Source: Acidobacteriota bacterium (lineage in GTDB: Bacteria > Acidobacteriota > Terriglobia > Terriglobales > Acidobacteriaceae). From it: DNA of 64,000 nt. Position numbers and translations under genes: made by a program. Below the pieces are notes generated by a model. The model had not been told where the DNA came from. It saw only the letters and a list, made by a program, of their open reading frames with translations, and did no database searches. Below are positions 10,320-19,896 of this stretch, piece by piece (the first letter of the stretch is position 1; each line of letters opens with the position of its first letter). The stretch spans positions 1 to 64,000 of the forward strand of contig JABDBE010000004.1 of the NCBI GenBank assembly GCA_013288805.1, read 5' to 3'.

Positions 10320-10640
10320 TTATGCTGTTGCGTGAACCGCGATGTTATGGAAGGTCGAGGTGACAACGTCGCAGGTCTGAACCTTGGGCGTTCCCTCGAT
10401 AAATCTCGCCAGCGTCTTCAACACTTCGGGGTAAGCATTGGTGTTGTACGCTTCGGCATCGATCTTGTTTTCCCACAGACTGATTGCCGTCACATCAACT
10501 CCGCCCGGACCGGCGATGGTAAGTTCGTCCTTGAATCCCTTTTGTTTACGAAGCAAAGGAAGAACGTCTTTATCAAACATTCGCGTATAGTCGGAAAGAG
10601 TATTGGATTTCAGATGAATCGAGACATTGCGAGCAAACAT
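10320..10640 (-). CDS. antibiotic-biosynthesis-monooxygenase-like dimeric alpha/beta-barrel protein
   Basis: 'MFARNVSIHLKSNTLSDYTRMFDKDVLPLLRKQKGFKDELTIAGPGGVDVTAISLWENKIDAEAYN'; upstream aacctaaggaggtt-like SD. Confidence 0.75.
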   Translation of the reverse strand: MFARNVSIHLKSNTLSDYTRMFDKDVLPLLRKQKGFKDELTIAGPGGVDVTAISLWENKIDAEAYNTNAYPEVLKTLARFIEGTPKVQTCDVVTSTFHNIAVHATA

Positions 10641-11091
10641 GGCAACCTCCTTAGGTTGGAGTTCTAAGAAAGAAAACTTCAGATGGACTGACTTAGTTCA
10701 GGGAACCTGAAATGAGGAGAAGGTGGTAACCACCTCAGCTACAGGTATAGCACTTCAGTGGCCCTCTGCATCAACCGCGCAACTTGTTGTTTCGATGTGT
10801 CCGAAGCGTATATGCGGCGCCTTCCACCGTGTAGCTTTGGCGGAAAGCAAGTACAAAGAATACTAAGTTTCAAGCGGCGGGTCCTGATTCTGGGTGATTT
10901 CCAGCGATACTGAGCAATTGTGAGCAGGCACAGCCCGAGAAAGCTTTCATTCTTGCAACTGGAGTAGAGAGCGGCCTTGGCGTTTCCCTGGCTTGGACTA
11001 GACCGAAGCGGAACGACCGTCAGGCGAGTCACGCTTCTCCTTCCCGGTACGCGATTTCTTGCCTCGGTGATCGCAGCAGAGCAATGCGAAT

Positions 11092-12003
11092 TCACGCTGC
11101 TTCATCCAAATTGGTGATCTGGGTACGCGCGGACGTGGACGGTTGCAGAGTCCCGTGCTGTCTGAGTTCGCCAAGCAGAAAGTTAATTTCTCCGCCCACA
11201 AGGATTACAAAACCGGAGAGGTAGAACCACACGTATAGGCCGATGGCGGCGCCGAGCGGCCCATAGGTCTCATCAAGATTCCCGAAATGCTGGAAATAAC
11301 TCCCGAGCAAATAGGACAAACCTATCCAGCTCATGACTGCAACCGCGGCCCCGGTAAGGCTATCCCGGAACCGCTGCTTCACATCCGGACCGAAATGATA
11401 GAGCAGTTCTACTGCGAGCATTGCAAAGAGTGTGGCTATACTCCATCGGAGATAATGCCAAGCGCTAACTATGGCAGGATTGAAGTCGAATCGGCCCGCA
11501 AGCCAGATTCCCAAGGTCGTCCCCTCAACCGTCAATCCTACGGCCATCAGAATCAGAGATCCCGCAAGCAACGTCAGTCCCAGTGCAATCGGTCGAGTCT
11601 TCCAGACCGGGCGAGTTTCGCGGACTCGATAAACGACATCGAGCCCGTCGATTATTGCGGCAAATCCGCTCGAAGCGGTCCAAATCGTGAAGATCAACCC
11701 GAGCGTGAGGAAGTGCGGGTGCTTGTGACTGAGGACATCAGACACGATGCGGCGCACCAAACTCATTCCATCTCCGGGGACGAGCCTGGCCATTAGGGTT
11801 AGAAGGCCCTCAAATAAGTGGGGGATCGGTACATACACGAGCAGCGACGCGATCGTCACCAGCAGCGGAAACAGGGAAAGCACGAAATAGTACGACAACC
11901 CGGCGGCAAATACGAAGAGATGTTCGTCGAAAACATCGTTGTAGATGGTCATCAGCGACCGTTTAAGCGTGAGCCATGCTGCTTTGACGCCAGACGCGTG
12001 CAC
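11092..12003 (-). CDS. YihY/virulence factor BrkB family membrane protein
   Basis: 303 aa; 'FAAGLSYYFVLSLFPLLVTIASLL', 'YGPLGAAIGLYVWFYLSGFVILVGGEINF'. Confidence 0.95.
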   Translation of the reverse strand: MHASGVKAAWLTLKRSLMTIYNDVFDEHLFVFAAGLSYYFVLSLFPLLVTIASLLVYVPIPHLFEGLLTLMARLVPGDGMSLVRRIVSDVLSHKHPHFLTLGLIFTIWTASSGFAAIIDGLDVVYRVRETRPVWKTRPIALGLTLLAGSLILMAVGLTVEGTTLGIWLAGRFDFNPAIVSAWHYLRWSIATLFAMLAVELLYHFGPDVKQRFRDSLTGAAVAVMSWIGLSYLLGSYFQHFGNLDETYGPLGAAIGLYVWFYLSGFVILVGGEINFLLGELRQHGTLQPSTSARTQITNLDEAA

Positions 12004-12803
12004 CCAATCACCTCAGGCTGGCAAACTCGCCCGCAGCCTCGCGGGCATGCTTTACGGTTTCTTTTTCCGCCACAAAACGTTTTCGGTTCTTTCGCCGACG
12101 AATGCAGGCATTGGAAGCAGGCGCCGAAATTTTGTCGCGGCCAACCATCGGGCAATCGTAAGCGAGAATTATGCGACAGTCTGCTGGCTAGTTCCCTCCC
12201 AAGATATAGCTCATGAGTAGCATAAAAGCCAAAGAAGAGGCCGAACTTTGTGAGTCCGGCCTGACAGGGTAAGCGTTCCGGGCAGAGAAAAGGAGACAGT
12301 CGTGAGGGTCCGAACGTCGACACTGTCAATCGACACTAACCCATGACCGCTCCGTCGAACACGTCGTACAATACGCCGCCCAAAATAAGACGACTGTTCA
12401 AAATTGCACAGTTTTGAAGAAAATCGTAGTGCTAATCTGGCACGGTTCGTAACAAATCGATAAGGCGCAAGTGAGCTATCCCAACTGCTGGAGCGGGAAC
12501 GCCCAAACTCAGCGGTAGTGATCAATCCTGGCCAGACAGTTGAGAAGAGGTAATTCTATTATTGCAACTTTCCTTGGAAGTGAAAGTGAGGGCGTCCCAA
12601 TGTTTGCGAGCCAACGTGAGAAGTGCACAGACCCCGCATCATCGCTCTTGTGGAGCTGGATGTGCAGAAAATGCGTGTAGCGAAAATGGCCCTATACCTA
12701 GCGACGAACACATATATCTTTGATGCCCTCCAGGGCAAGCTCCGCCGAGAAACGAAAAACCCCTTCCACTCATCGCACTTGTCCACTTGGTTGGGGGGGA
12801 GAA

Positions 12804-14161
12804 ATGTCAGTCGCCGAGTTCGGTCACTTCGTGCTCACCATTGCCATCCTGCTTGTTGCCGTGCATGGCGTAGGCTATCTTGCCGAGCGGCTAAAGCAGC
12901 CACGCATCGTAGGAGAAATCCTGGCCGGCATTCTGCTCGGACCATTTGTATTGAAGCTATTGGCGCCCACAGCATTCGCCAAGCTCTTCTTGTTTTCGCC
13001 CGGTTCGGGTACGGTCATGGGCTTCCTCTATCAGCTTGGCCTGATCCTGCTGAATGTTCTGCTCTGGAGCTGAGACCCGCCGTCTCCTCGCGAAAGAGAA
13101 TCGGCGCAACACCTTCTTATTGCTCACCGTTTCCGATCTTGCCAGTTTTGCCTTGGTGCTGGGCTTGGGTTTCGCGGGCTTGATACCACTGCACCTGCTA
13201 ACCGGAACGGCCAGACGACTTCGACTCTGCTCATCGTGGCAATCGCTACGGCAGTTTGCTCCATTCCGGTGATTTCGCGCATCTTCTGGGACCTTGGAAT
13301 CATGAGGACACGCTTCGTAAGCCCGATACTGGGTTACGCGCTGCTGGAAGACCTAGCTTTATGGGTCGTGCTGGCATTTGCTACCGCCATCGCTACGTCG
13401 GCGAAGCTGGCACAACAGCACGTAATTAGCACTGTCTCGTCACATGTGATCAGCACTCTAATCTTTACATTAATCGGATTGTTGGTTGCGCCGGGGCTGC
13501 TGAAGCGGCTAAGCAACGCAAATTCGAATGTGCTCTATAAAGCTTCTCCGGTGGGTTACGCAATGGCCGTGTTGATGACGTATTGCGCAATCGCGGCGAT
13601 CTTCGATGTAAACCTGCAATTCGCCGCGTTGCTGGCCGGATATGGCATCGTCGGAGGACTGTATGGAACCCAGCGCGACGCTTCTCCACACCGATCGACG
13701 CCATCTCCAAAGTCTCCTTTGGTGTTTTCGTGCCCATTTACTTTGGAATCATCGGCTATAGGCTGGTGTTCGGATGGCAGTTCTCTTTCGCGATTCTGCT
13801 GGTGTTTCTGGTAGGTTCGTCGCTAATTTCGGTATTTTCAGCAGGACTGGCGGCGTGGCTCGGCGGGTTTCGCGGGCTTGATGTCATCAACATCGCGATA
13901 ACCACACACGCGCGCGGAGGCCCAGGCATCGTCTTGGCGAGCGTGGCCTACGATGCAGGCATCATCAACGCAGCCTTCTACACCACGCTGGTCATCACCG
14001 CCGTGGTCACTTCGCAGATGGCGGGCGCGTGGTTGCGCTTCGTGCTTTCGAAGGGCTGGCCGTTGCTCTCTACCAATCCCGACGAAACGTGGAAACTCGG
14101 CGAGGCTGAATCCGGGCCAGTGCTGCCGCATGGGACAGAAGGTGTCCCGGCATGGGCTTGA
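12804..14161 (+). pseudogene. Kef/CPA2-type cation:proton antiporter broken by about three frameshifts
   Basis: Collinear segments in different frames: MSVAEFGHFVLTIAILLVAVHGVGYLAERLKQPRIVGEILAGILLGP | MFCSGAETRRLLAKENRRNTFLLLTVSDLASFAL | MAIATAVCSIPVISRIFWDLGIMRTRFVSPILGYALLEDLALWVV | PIDAISKVSFGVFVPIYFGIIGYRLVF...ARGGPGIVLASVAYDAGIINAAFYTTLVITAVVTSQMAGAWL. Confidence 0.9.
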
Positions 14162-14454
14162 TGTCGAAGGCGCTTACTCCATCGCCTCCTGCTGGAGTAC
14201 AAAACCCGAGAGCCATTAAGGCAGATTTGGTAGGGGCTGGAATCACATTGATTGTTGGCGCAAGATCTCGATTACACTCATTGGCAGTGGTTGTGAGCGA
14301 ACCCATTCATGGAGCAGCTGGCGACTCTCCCGACTTCCTTGATTCGAGGGGAGGCAGCGTCCCGCAACCAAACGAGCGATTCGTCCCGCTCTGCGCTTGT
14401 CATTTTGTTCTTGAACGAACGTCGAGACCGTGCTCAGCGCAACAACCGCTGAAG

Positions 14455-14481
14455 AGCCCCGTCCGGCACCGGGGCTTTTCT
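14455..14481. terminator. candidate (bidirectional) terminator between antiporter pseudogene and convergent small gene
   Basis: agcccc gtccggcacc ggggct followed by tttt. Confidence 0.55.
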
Positions 14482-14752
14482 ACTTTAGATCGTCGATCTT
14501 CTTTTTTGCGAAACCCATTCCGGCATCGAGTGCCGCATCCTCAGTAGAATAGTTTGCTCCCTTGATGTCGAACGGGTTCACATGCGAAAGGTCATTTTGA
14601 AGCTTTGGGTTCCTGACAGGATGCCTAATAAAACCGTGCACGTTGAAAGTGCCGTCTTCTAAAGACCGGGCGAACACTTCAATCGCATACCGGCCCTTGT
14701 AAATTTCATTCCGTGATTCCGTGATCTTCATAAAGTTTGGTCGCACTTCCAA
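14480..14752 (-). CDS. small hypothetical protein
   Basis: 90 aa MEVRPNFMKITESRNEIYKGRYAIEVFARSLEDGTFNVHGFIRHPVRNPKLQ...GMGFAKKKIDDLK. Confidence 0.6.
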   Translation of the reverse strand: MEVRPNFMKITESRNEIYKGRYAIEVFARSLEDGTFNVHGFIRHPVRNPKLQNDLSHVNPFDIKGANYSTEDAALDAGMGFAKKKIDDLK

Positions 14753-14770
14753 ACTGTGGTGCGTTTCGGA

Positions 14771-14842
14771 TCATGCACGACGCACCAGAAAAACAATCAA
14801 CAGAACTACCAGAATTGTCCCAAACAAACCGTAACCTAACAT
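14771..14842 (-). CDS. 23-aa single-TM microprotein
   Basis: MLGYGLFGTILVVLLIVFLVRRA; preceded by strong SD (TTGGGAGGTCGTTATG on minus strand); below ORF-track cutoff. Confidence 0.6.
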   Translation of the reverse strand: MLGYGLFGTILVVLLIVFLVRRA

Positions 14843-15316
14843 AACGACCTCCCAATCCCAACCTTGTGGGACTCCACTCATTATGCTGAAAGATGGTGAG
14901 GGTTCGCTGGTCAATTTTGCTCACGGCGACTTACTCGATGGCTTCAGAGGTCGCCGATTACACTAACAACCGTTGAACGCCCATCTCGGAGATGCGCGGG
15001 GATGGCGCAACCAGAGTCGGGAATTGAGATCGCAGGGAACCAGTGTAAGGAAACTGGCGAAAGATTTCGAGACTAGTCAGTGGATGGTGGCTAGGCTCAC
15101 AAACGGATCTTCTGGGCAGCCCAGTCAACAAGTGTAAAGGCGATATTTCAACAACAATCGCGGACAAAGAGAGCGTTTCAATAGATTTTTGGATCACCCC
15201 TAGAGCTGCTTAGCAGTTTAATAGGCGTCGCTCCTTCACGTGGCTCAGGGAGCACACTGACACCAAGGCGGCGCACGCCTTTTCGGGTAGCCCTCCTTGC
15301 TTAAATCGATTCGGTC

Positions 15317-17128
15317 TTAGTTCTTGGTATTACGAACGACGGGGGCGAAATAGCGTACCGTCACATCTTCCCCCATATCAACGACTTGATATTGCCCGAC
15401 GGACTCCCGACGCGATGTGGGTTTGGGTGTGAAATAGCGCACCGTCACGTCCTCTCCGATGTGAACAACTCTCGTCACGAGCACCACCGTTTGGAGGAGG
15501 GTGTCTGTCCTCGCGTCTGCCACCGCAATTGGTATGCTCCGAAACCTGGGCCTGTTTTCAGCGGGCGCCGTCTTTGCGGGTGACAAGGGTACCTGCTCCT
15601 CGATGGTCGCCATGCTCTGCAGCTCTGAAGATCCCAAGGACAAACGTGGGTGACGGTCGCCGTATGCAATCCAGCAAGCTAACACTAGGACGGTAACAAC
15701 CGCTGCCAAGTGCCCGTTCCACGGCCGCTTGTGCCAGGGAACGGGCTTCGTTGGCTGCATGAGCAATCTCGCAAGCACGTCGGGCTGCTTTGGTCTGTGC
15801 TTTGGCATCGTGGCTTGGCCAGGCTGGTAAATCGTATACTTGTTTGCTGAGGCCAGTGTGGATGTACCGTCATTGAGAAACTCCGCCACTGAGCGGAGCT
15901 TGAGGACATAGCACTCCTCGTGAACGGCCTGCCCGTACTCATTAGTCTGACTGGTCTCCAGGAGAACTGGGCTATTGCAAATCGAGCACGCTGGAGGTGG
16001 CTGCAAGCCTCTCAGAATGGAGGATACAATCACTTGCTGGCGATCACCGAGCCGACTGGATAGAGTCGTCGCGGAGCGTGGAACGATAGCCCGCATTGTT
16101 GTTCCATGACCATCCGATTCGATTTCCAGTTTGCCGTTCAATTCGTTCATACGCTCGCGCATTCCGGCCAGGCCGACCCCCGTTTCCGCCCTCGCTTCAC
16201 GAAGTCGAGCCAACCGCTCCGCCGGTATACCGGACCCATCATCTCGTATTTCCAGAACTACCTTTTCCAGTTGGGGATTAAAGCAGACGCTGACCTCCGA
16301 AGCGCCAGAGTGGCGATGTACATTCGTCAAGCTCTCTTGGAGAACGCGGAAAAGAGCAATCTCTATCGCGATTGGGAGTCGCTCTTGAGCGGTTGCGATA
16401 TCCAACCTTACCTTGACCCCGGTGCGCTTGGCGAAGCCCTCGACATACCACTCCGCTGCACAAGCAAAGCCGACCTCATCCAGGAGTGGTGGGTGCAGCA
16501 GGTAAGACATGGTGCGAATTTCTTCGATGGCTTGATCCGCCAGGGCGGCAACCTCGGAGGCAAGAAGCATGGTGGATGGGTTTTGTTTGCAGTGTTCCTC
16601 AAGAAAAGAAATACTGATTTTCAGAGCTGCCAATGTTTGACCCGTGCTGTCGTGTAGGTCACGAGACAACTTGCGTTTCTCCTCATCCTGCACTTTGAGG
16701 AGCCGCTGCGACAGTCGCTGCAGTTCGGCCGTGCGTTGTAGAATCACCGATTGAAGTCGGGAATGCTCAAGCGCCATTTGTCGAGAATGCTTTGAAAGGG
16801 GCCACATAAGTCCTCCTGGAGCTGCAGCGGCCGAATTCAACTGCGCGTCCTGACGATCCGTCTTCTGCTTGCGTACGCGTTTCGTTCGGATCTTCGCTGC
16901 ATCTCCGATCCACAACTCGAAGTGCAACTCGGAGAGCAATCGTTCGAACCAGCGCCCGTGTCCGCCGGCTTCCATTCCTACACGCACCTTCTGACCTGCT
17001 AGTGCACGGTAGAACTTTTCCGCATCCTCCCGATGCGCTAGTCGCTTTTCCTGGAACTCTCCGGTGTCGGTATCCACCGAAGCCATTTGCTGAAACTCGG
17101 GATGAAAATCTACTCCTATAATGATCAT
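15317..17128 (-). CDS. chimeric protein: IS110 transposase N-terminus (aa 1-96) fused in frame to a LytS/NarX-type histidine kinase plus TM/C-terminal extension
   Basis: N-term 'MIIIGVDFHPEFQQMASVDTDTGE...GMEAGGHGRWFERLLSELHFELWIGDAAKIRTKRVRKQKTDRQDAQ' (IS110 DEDD domain); then 'LSRDLHDSTGQTLAALKISISFLEE' (HisKA_3) and 'ESLTNVHRHSGASEVSV..IRDDGSGIP' (HATPase_c). Confidence 0.9.
   Translation of the reverse strand: MIIIGVDFHPEFQQMASVDTDTGEFQEKRLAHREDAEKFYRALAGQKVRVGMEAGGHGRWFERLLSELHFELWIGDAAKIRTKRVRKQKTDRQDAQLNSAAAAPGGLMWPLSKHSRQMALEHSRLQSVILQRTAELQRLSQRLLKVQDEEKRKLSRDLHDSTGQTLAALKISISFLEEHCKQNPSTMLLASEVAALADQAIEEIRTMSYLLHPPLLDEVGFACAAEWYVEGFAKRTGVKVRLDIATAQERLPIAIEIALFRVLQESLTNVHRHSGASEVSVCFNPQLEKVVLEIRDDGSGIPAERLARLREARAETGVGLAGMRERMNELNGKLEIESDGHGTTMRAIVPRSATTLSSRLGDRQQVIVSSILRGLQPPPACSICNSPVLLETSQTNEYGQAVHEECYVLKLRSVAEFLNDGTSTLASANKYTIYQPGQATMPKHRPKQPDVLARLLMQPTKPVPWHKRPWNGHLAAVVTVLVLACWIAYGDRHPRLSLGSSELQSMATIEEQVPLSPAKTAPAENRPRFRSIPIAVADARTDTLLQTVVLVTRVVHIGEDVTVRYFTPKPTSRRESVGQYQVVDMGEDVTVRYFAPVVRNTKN
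16840..17128 (-). mobile_element. IS110-family transposase 5' fragment
   Basis: First 96 codons of the chimera match IS110 DEDD domain motifs; homology stops at TDRQDAQ. Confidence 0.85.
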
Positions 17129-17297
17129 GTTCGGCTCCTTTGTCCCGAGCCGGTTGGTTGGATCAGCACCACCAACTTTACTCGAGCGGGGGAGCCGACA
17201 TTGTCATGGAATCAATAGCGCAAGTTTGCGCAGTCTGTTCGCCCCAAAAGCGCAGCGGTGTGCTGCGGCGTCAGTTGAAGATCGCTTTTACCGTTAC

Positions 17298-18140
17298 CTA
17301 ATGCTGGTCCGGCGTAGTCGCAGACGGCGCCGCATGGTCGGGCTGATTGTTCGCTGCATTGTCTGACGCGGCGTTTCCCGAAGTATTTTGGGAAGTCGCG
17401 GCTGTGGGCTGGCTGTTCCGTGGTGCCATCGGCTGCTGACCCTTAGCGGGAACAACAGCGGGCGGAATCCCTTTGCCGGAGAAATGCTGGAGCTGCGCCA
17501 GGAACGGCCCTGCCGTAGGAGGCCGTTTCACCGTGCCAGTCAGGATTTCTTCGTTCGTCAGTGGCTTACCGTAAAGCTTGGCGTTCTCGTCCAGATCCTG
17601 ACGGAGGGTAGCACCCTCCAGGGACAAACCGGCAAAGACACCATGCGATCTCGACCAAGATAGGATTTCTGCCGTCATCAAAACGTCAGTATTCGCGCTC
17701 GTGTTGCGTCCGACAGGTCCGGCAGCGGCAGCGGCTTCTCCGCCAAGCGTGAATTTATCCGACAACAGTTTTTTCATGCCGCCCTCGTTGAGCACCAGCA
17801 TAATGACATCGGTGGAGGACCCGCCGAGTTGCAGGCCAAAGCTACCCCCCTCGATTCTGACGGCAGCTGGCGGACTCCATCCTTTTCTGGTCATGCAAGA
17901 CGCGTAACCACGGCCATACTTAGCACCGCCAATAAACGCCACCTTTTTTAACCCGGGCACAACAATCACGCACCGGGCTTTCCGAAGTAGATCCTGCGGA
18001 ATGCCCTGGTCCGACGCCTGGGACATCTCGTGGAGAACAGTTGTGGAGTCGGAGAGGCGCTGCTCATAGGTTTCTGCGGATGCCATCATTGTCGCCGCGA
18101 TCAGAAATGTAACGATCTTCGTTTTCATATTGAGCCTCAT
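17298..18140 (-). CDS. SYLF (Ysc84) lipid-binding domain protein, secreted
   Basis: 'AETYEQRLSDSTTVLHEMSQASDQGIPQDLLRKARCVIVVPGLKKVAFIGGAKYGRGYASCM...GGSFGLQLGGSSTDVIMLVLNEGGMKKLL'. Confidence 0.95.
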   Translation of the reverse strand: MRLNMKTKIVTFLIAATMMASAETYEQRLSDSTTVLHEMSQASDQGIPQDLLRKARCVIVVPGLKKVAFIGGAKYGRGYASCMTRKGWSPPAAVRIEGGSFGLQLGGSSTDVIMLVLNEGGMKKLLSDKFTLGGEAAAAAGPVGRNTSANTDVLMTAEILSWSRSHGVFAGLSLEGATLRQDLDENAKLYGKPLTNEEILTGTVKRPPTAGPFLAQLQHFSGKGIPPAVVPAKGQQPMAPRNSQPTAATSQNTSGNAASDNAANNQPDHAAPSATTPDQH

Positions 18141-18472
18141 TAATTCAGATGTCTCGTGGACCTGCTTAAAAGGGGGACTCGTAAGAATCCCGAATTCGAA
18201 TCTCAGGCTGTGTACCTGAGAATCTCCTTCGCTGGTTTAAACGCTGTACCCTGTCGATGAACGGCCTTTGAGCGATCCCGCTCTTCAACACAGTCGGCTT
18301 GCATGCTCATTCCGTCTTTGACACCGAGAAACCGCCTGACCCGGGCAATGGAGATACGCTCAAAAGAAGAAACGCATCCTTCGATCTCGCATCAGGCCGA
18401 ATAGAGTAACTGTGGCGAAGTGGGTTGGACGAGCCTTAGCAAAACTACACCGACAGAATGGTTCGTGACTGG

Positions 18473-18688
18473 TCAAAATTGCTCACGTTGGAACCAGCGG
18501 TCGTCGTCGAGCACGAGAGCCGGGCTAGGGCAGAAGTCGGCGATCTTTCGGAGCTCAATTGTCCCGTCGCTGGCAAAAGGAGGTTCTTCTCCAAGCAATT
18601 CGGCTGCAATCCGCAGCGCCTCGATTTCCTCATTGACTCTCAGTATGTCCCGCTCGTTCATTCGGAGAACTTCAAACGGATCCGTCAT
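18473..18688 (-). CDS. small hypothetical protein
   Basis: 71 aa MTDPFEVLRMNERDILRVNEEIEALRIAAELLGEEPPF... Confidence 0.6.
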   Translation of the reverse strand: MTDPFEVLRMNERDILRVNEEIEALRIAAELLGEEPPFASDGTIELRKIADFCPSPALVLDDDRWFQREQF

Positions 18689-18720
18689 CGCTAAGCGTTG
18701 TTAATCTTGAGGGGGAATCC

Positions 18721-19086
18721 ATGGGGAACATAAGTAGTGCGTTCCAGGAGTTACGTGCAGAGTGCAAGCAAGCGCAGTTGCAAGTGGAGAAGTTGGATCA
18801 AGCAATCTCGGTGATTGAGTCACTAAACGGATCTGGAGGAGTTCAGCAGGCGAACCGACCCACCCGAGTTATATCCGCAGCGTCACGGCGCAAAATGGCA
18901 GAGGCGCAACGGGCGAGATGGGCGAAGGCTCGGAAAGAATCGCAAACCAGCGCAGGCAGCAAAGATAACGGCCTCAGCTCCTGTGAAACGTACGATGTCA
19001 GCAGCAGCCCGGAGGAAGATTGCGGCGTTTCAAAGAGGACGTTGGGCGAAAATAAAAGCTCAACAAAAAGAAGGCTGCGTAGTCAG
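18721..19086 (+). pseudogene. small basic protein with two SAA(S/A)RRK(M/I)A..RARWAK motifs, second copy in a shifted frame
   Basis: Frame 1: ...VISAASRRKMAEAQRARWAKARKE; another frame from about 18962: KITASAPVKRTMSAAARRKIAAFQRGRWAKIKAQQK; gene appears frameshifted. Confidence 0.6.
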
Positions 19087-19173
19087 TCTACTGAGGATCT
19101 GACGAAGAACTGTTTTGACTCAGCAAGTACGTGGACGAACCCAGCGCCCGTACTTGTTGTTCTTGTCACTCCC

Positions 19174-19392
19174 TCAGCTATCAGATAATTCTGCTTGTTG
19201 CTCATCGTGCTTCTTCTCTTTGGCAAGGGCCTTAATTTCATTCGCTATCCCTTGATGCCGTTGTTGGCGTTCTTGATGAGCGTCCCGCTCGACTTGGGTT
19301 TTTGTTCCGGCCTCGTATTCGTTATCCAGTTCTTTTAGCACCGATTTCTCTTTCAAAAGGGTGAGAACGTGAACGGATTTATCGCTTCCCAT
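19174..19392 (-). CDS. small charged hypothetical protein
   Basis: 72 aa MGSDKSVHVLTLLKEKSVLKELDNEYEAGTKTQVERDAHQERQQRHQG. Confidence 0.5.
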   Translation of the reverse strand: MGSDKSVHVLTLLKEKSVLKELDNEYEAGTKTQVERDAHQERQQRHQGIANEIKALAKEKKHDEQQAELSDS

Positions 19393-19530
19393 GCTGATCC
19401 TCAGTCGGTCCTTGACTTCGATGAAAAACAGTGCAGAGGAGATGCTTGCGAAACAGGAACAAACCGCTACAGTGTTCCGCGATCGAGGGGGAATTGCAGT
19501 TTTAGCTAATGTCCTCCGAGGAGACGAACG

Positions 19531-19695
19531 ATGGCAATCCGGGAATATCTAATCACAGCTTTTTCAGGCAAGCCCGAAAATTTGCACGCCTGGTTGAACG
19601 AAAAAGGCAAAGAGGGTTGGGAACTCGTCCACGTAGAACAGCCAAACTACTGGTTCAAGAGACAGGAAGGAATGATGGGGGGCCAAGCTGCCTAG
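19531..19695 (+). CDS. 54-aa DUF4177-like small protein
   Basis: ATG 19531: MAIREYLITAFSGKPENLHAWLNEKGKEGWELVHVEQPNYWFKRQEGMMGGQAA*; 'LNEKGKEGWELV' resembles DUF4177; upstream gaggagacg; missed by the track cutoff. Confidence 0.65.
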   Translation: MAIREYLITAFSGKPENLHAWLNEKGKEGWELVHVEQPNYWFKRQEGMMGGQAA

Positions 19696-19838
19696 GGTTA
19701 AAGTGTAGCTCTTTTCAGCTGCTGATATTCAGATCGAGGAGTTGTTCCGAAATCGTAAAACTGTGGCGGTCGTTGGAAAGAAATGATCGCGCTCGTAGTA
19801 ACGTGTGCCTTTGAAAGACTTCTTCTGTTTGTAGTAAA

Positions 19839-19896
19839 GCGGGGCCTTTAGGCCTCCCAGTCTCCCCCGAAACAAGGGAGACACCTTCGGCCCCGC
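19839..19896. other. long GC-rich hairpin (candidate structured RNA or terminator)
   Basis: gcggggcc ... agtctccc ... gggagac ... ggccccgc nested inverted repeats. Confidence 0.5.

Noticed and set aside
16106-16657. 183-aa plus-strand ORF
   Set aside because: Antisense to the histidine kinase domain; no independent coding signal
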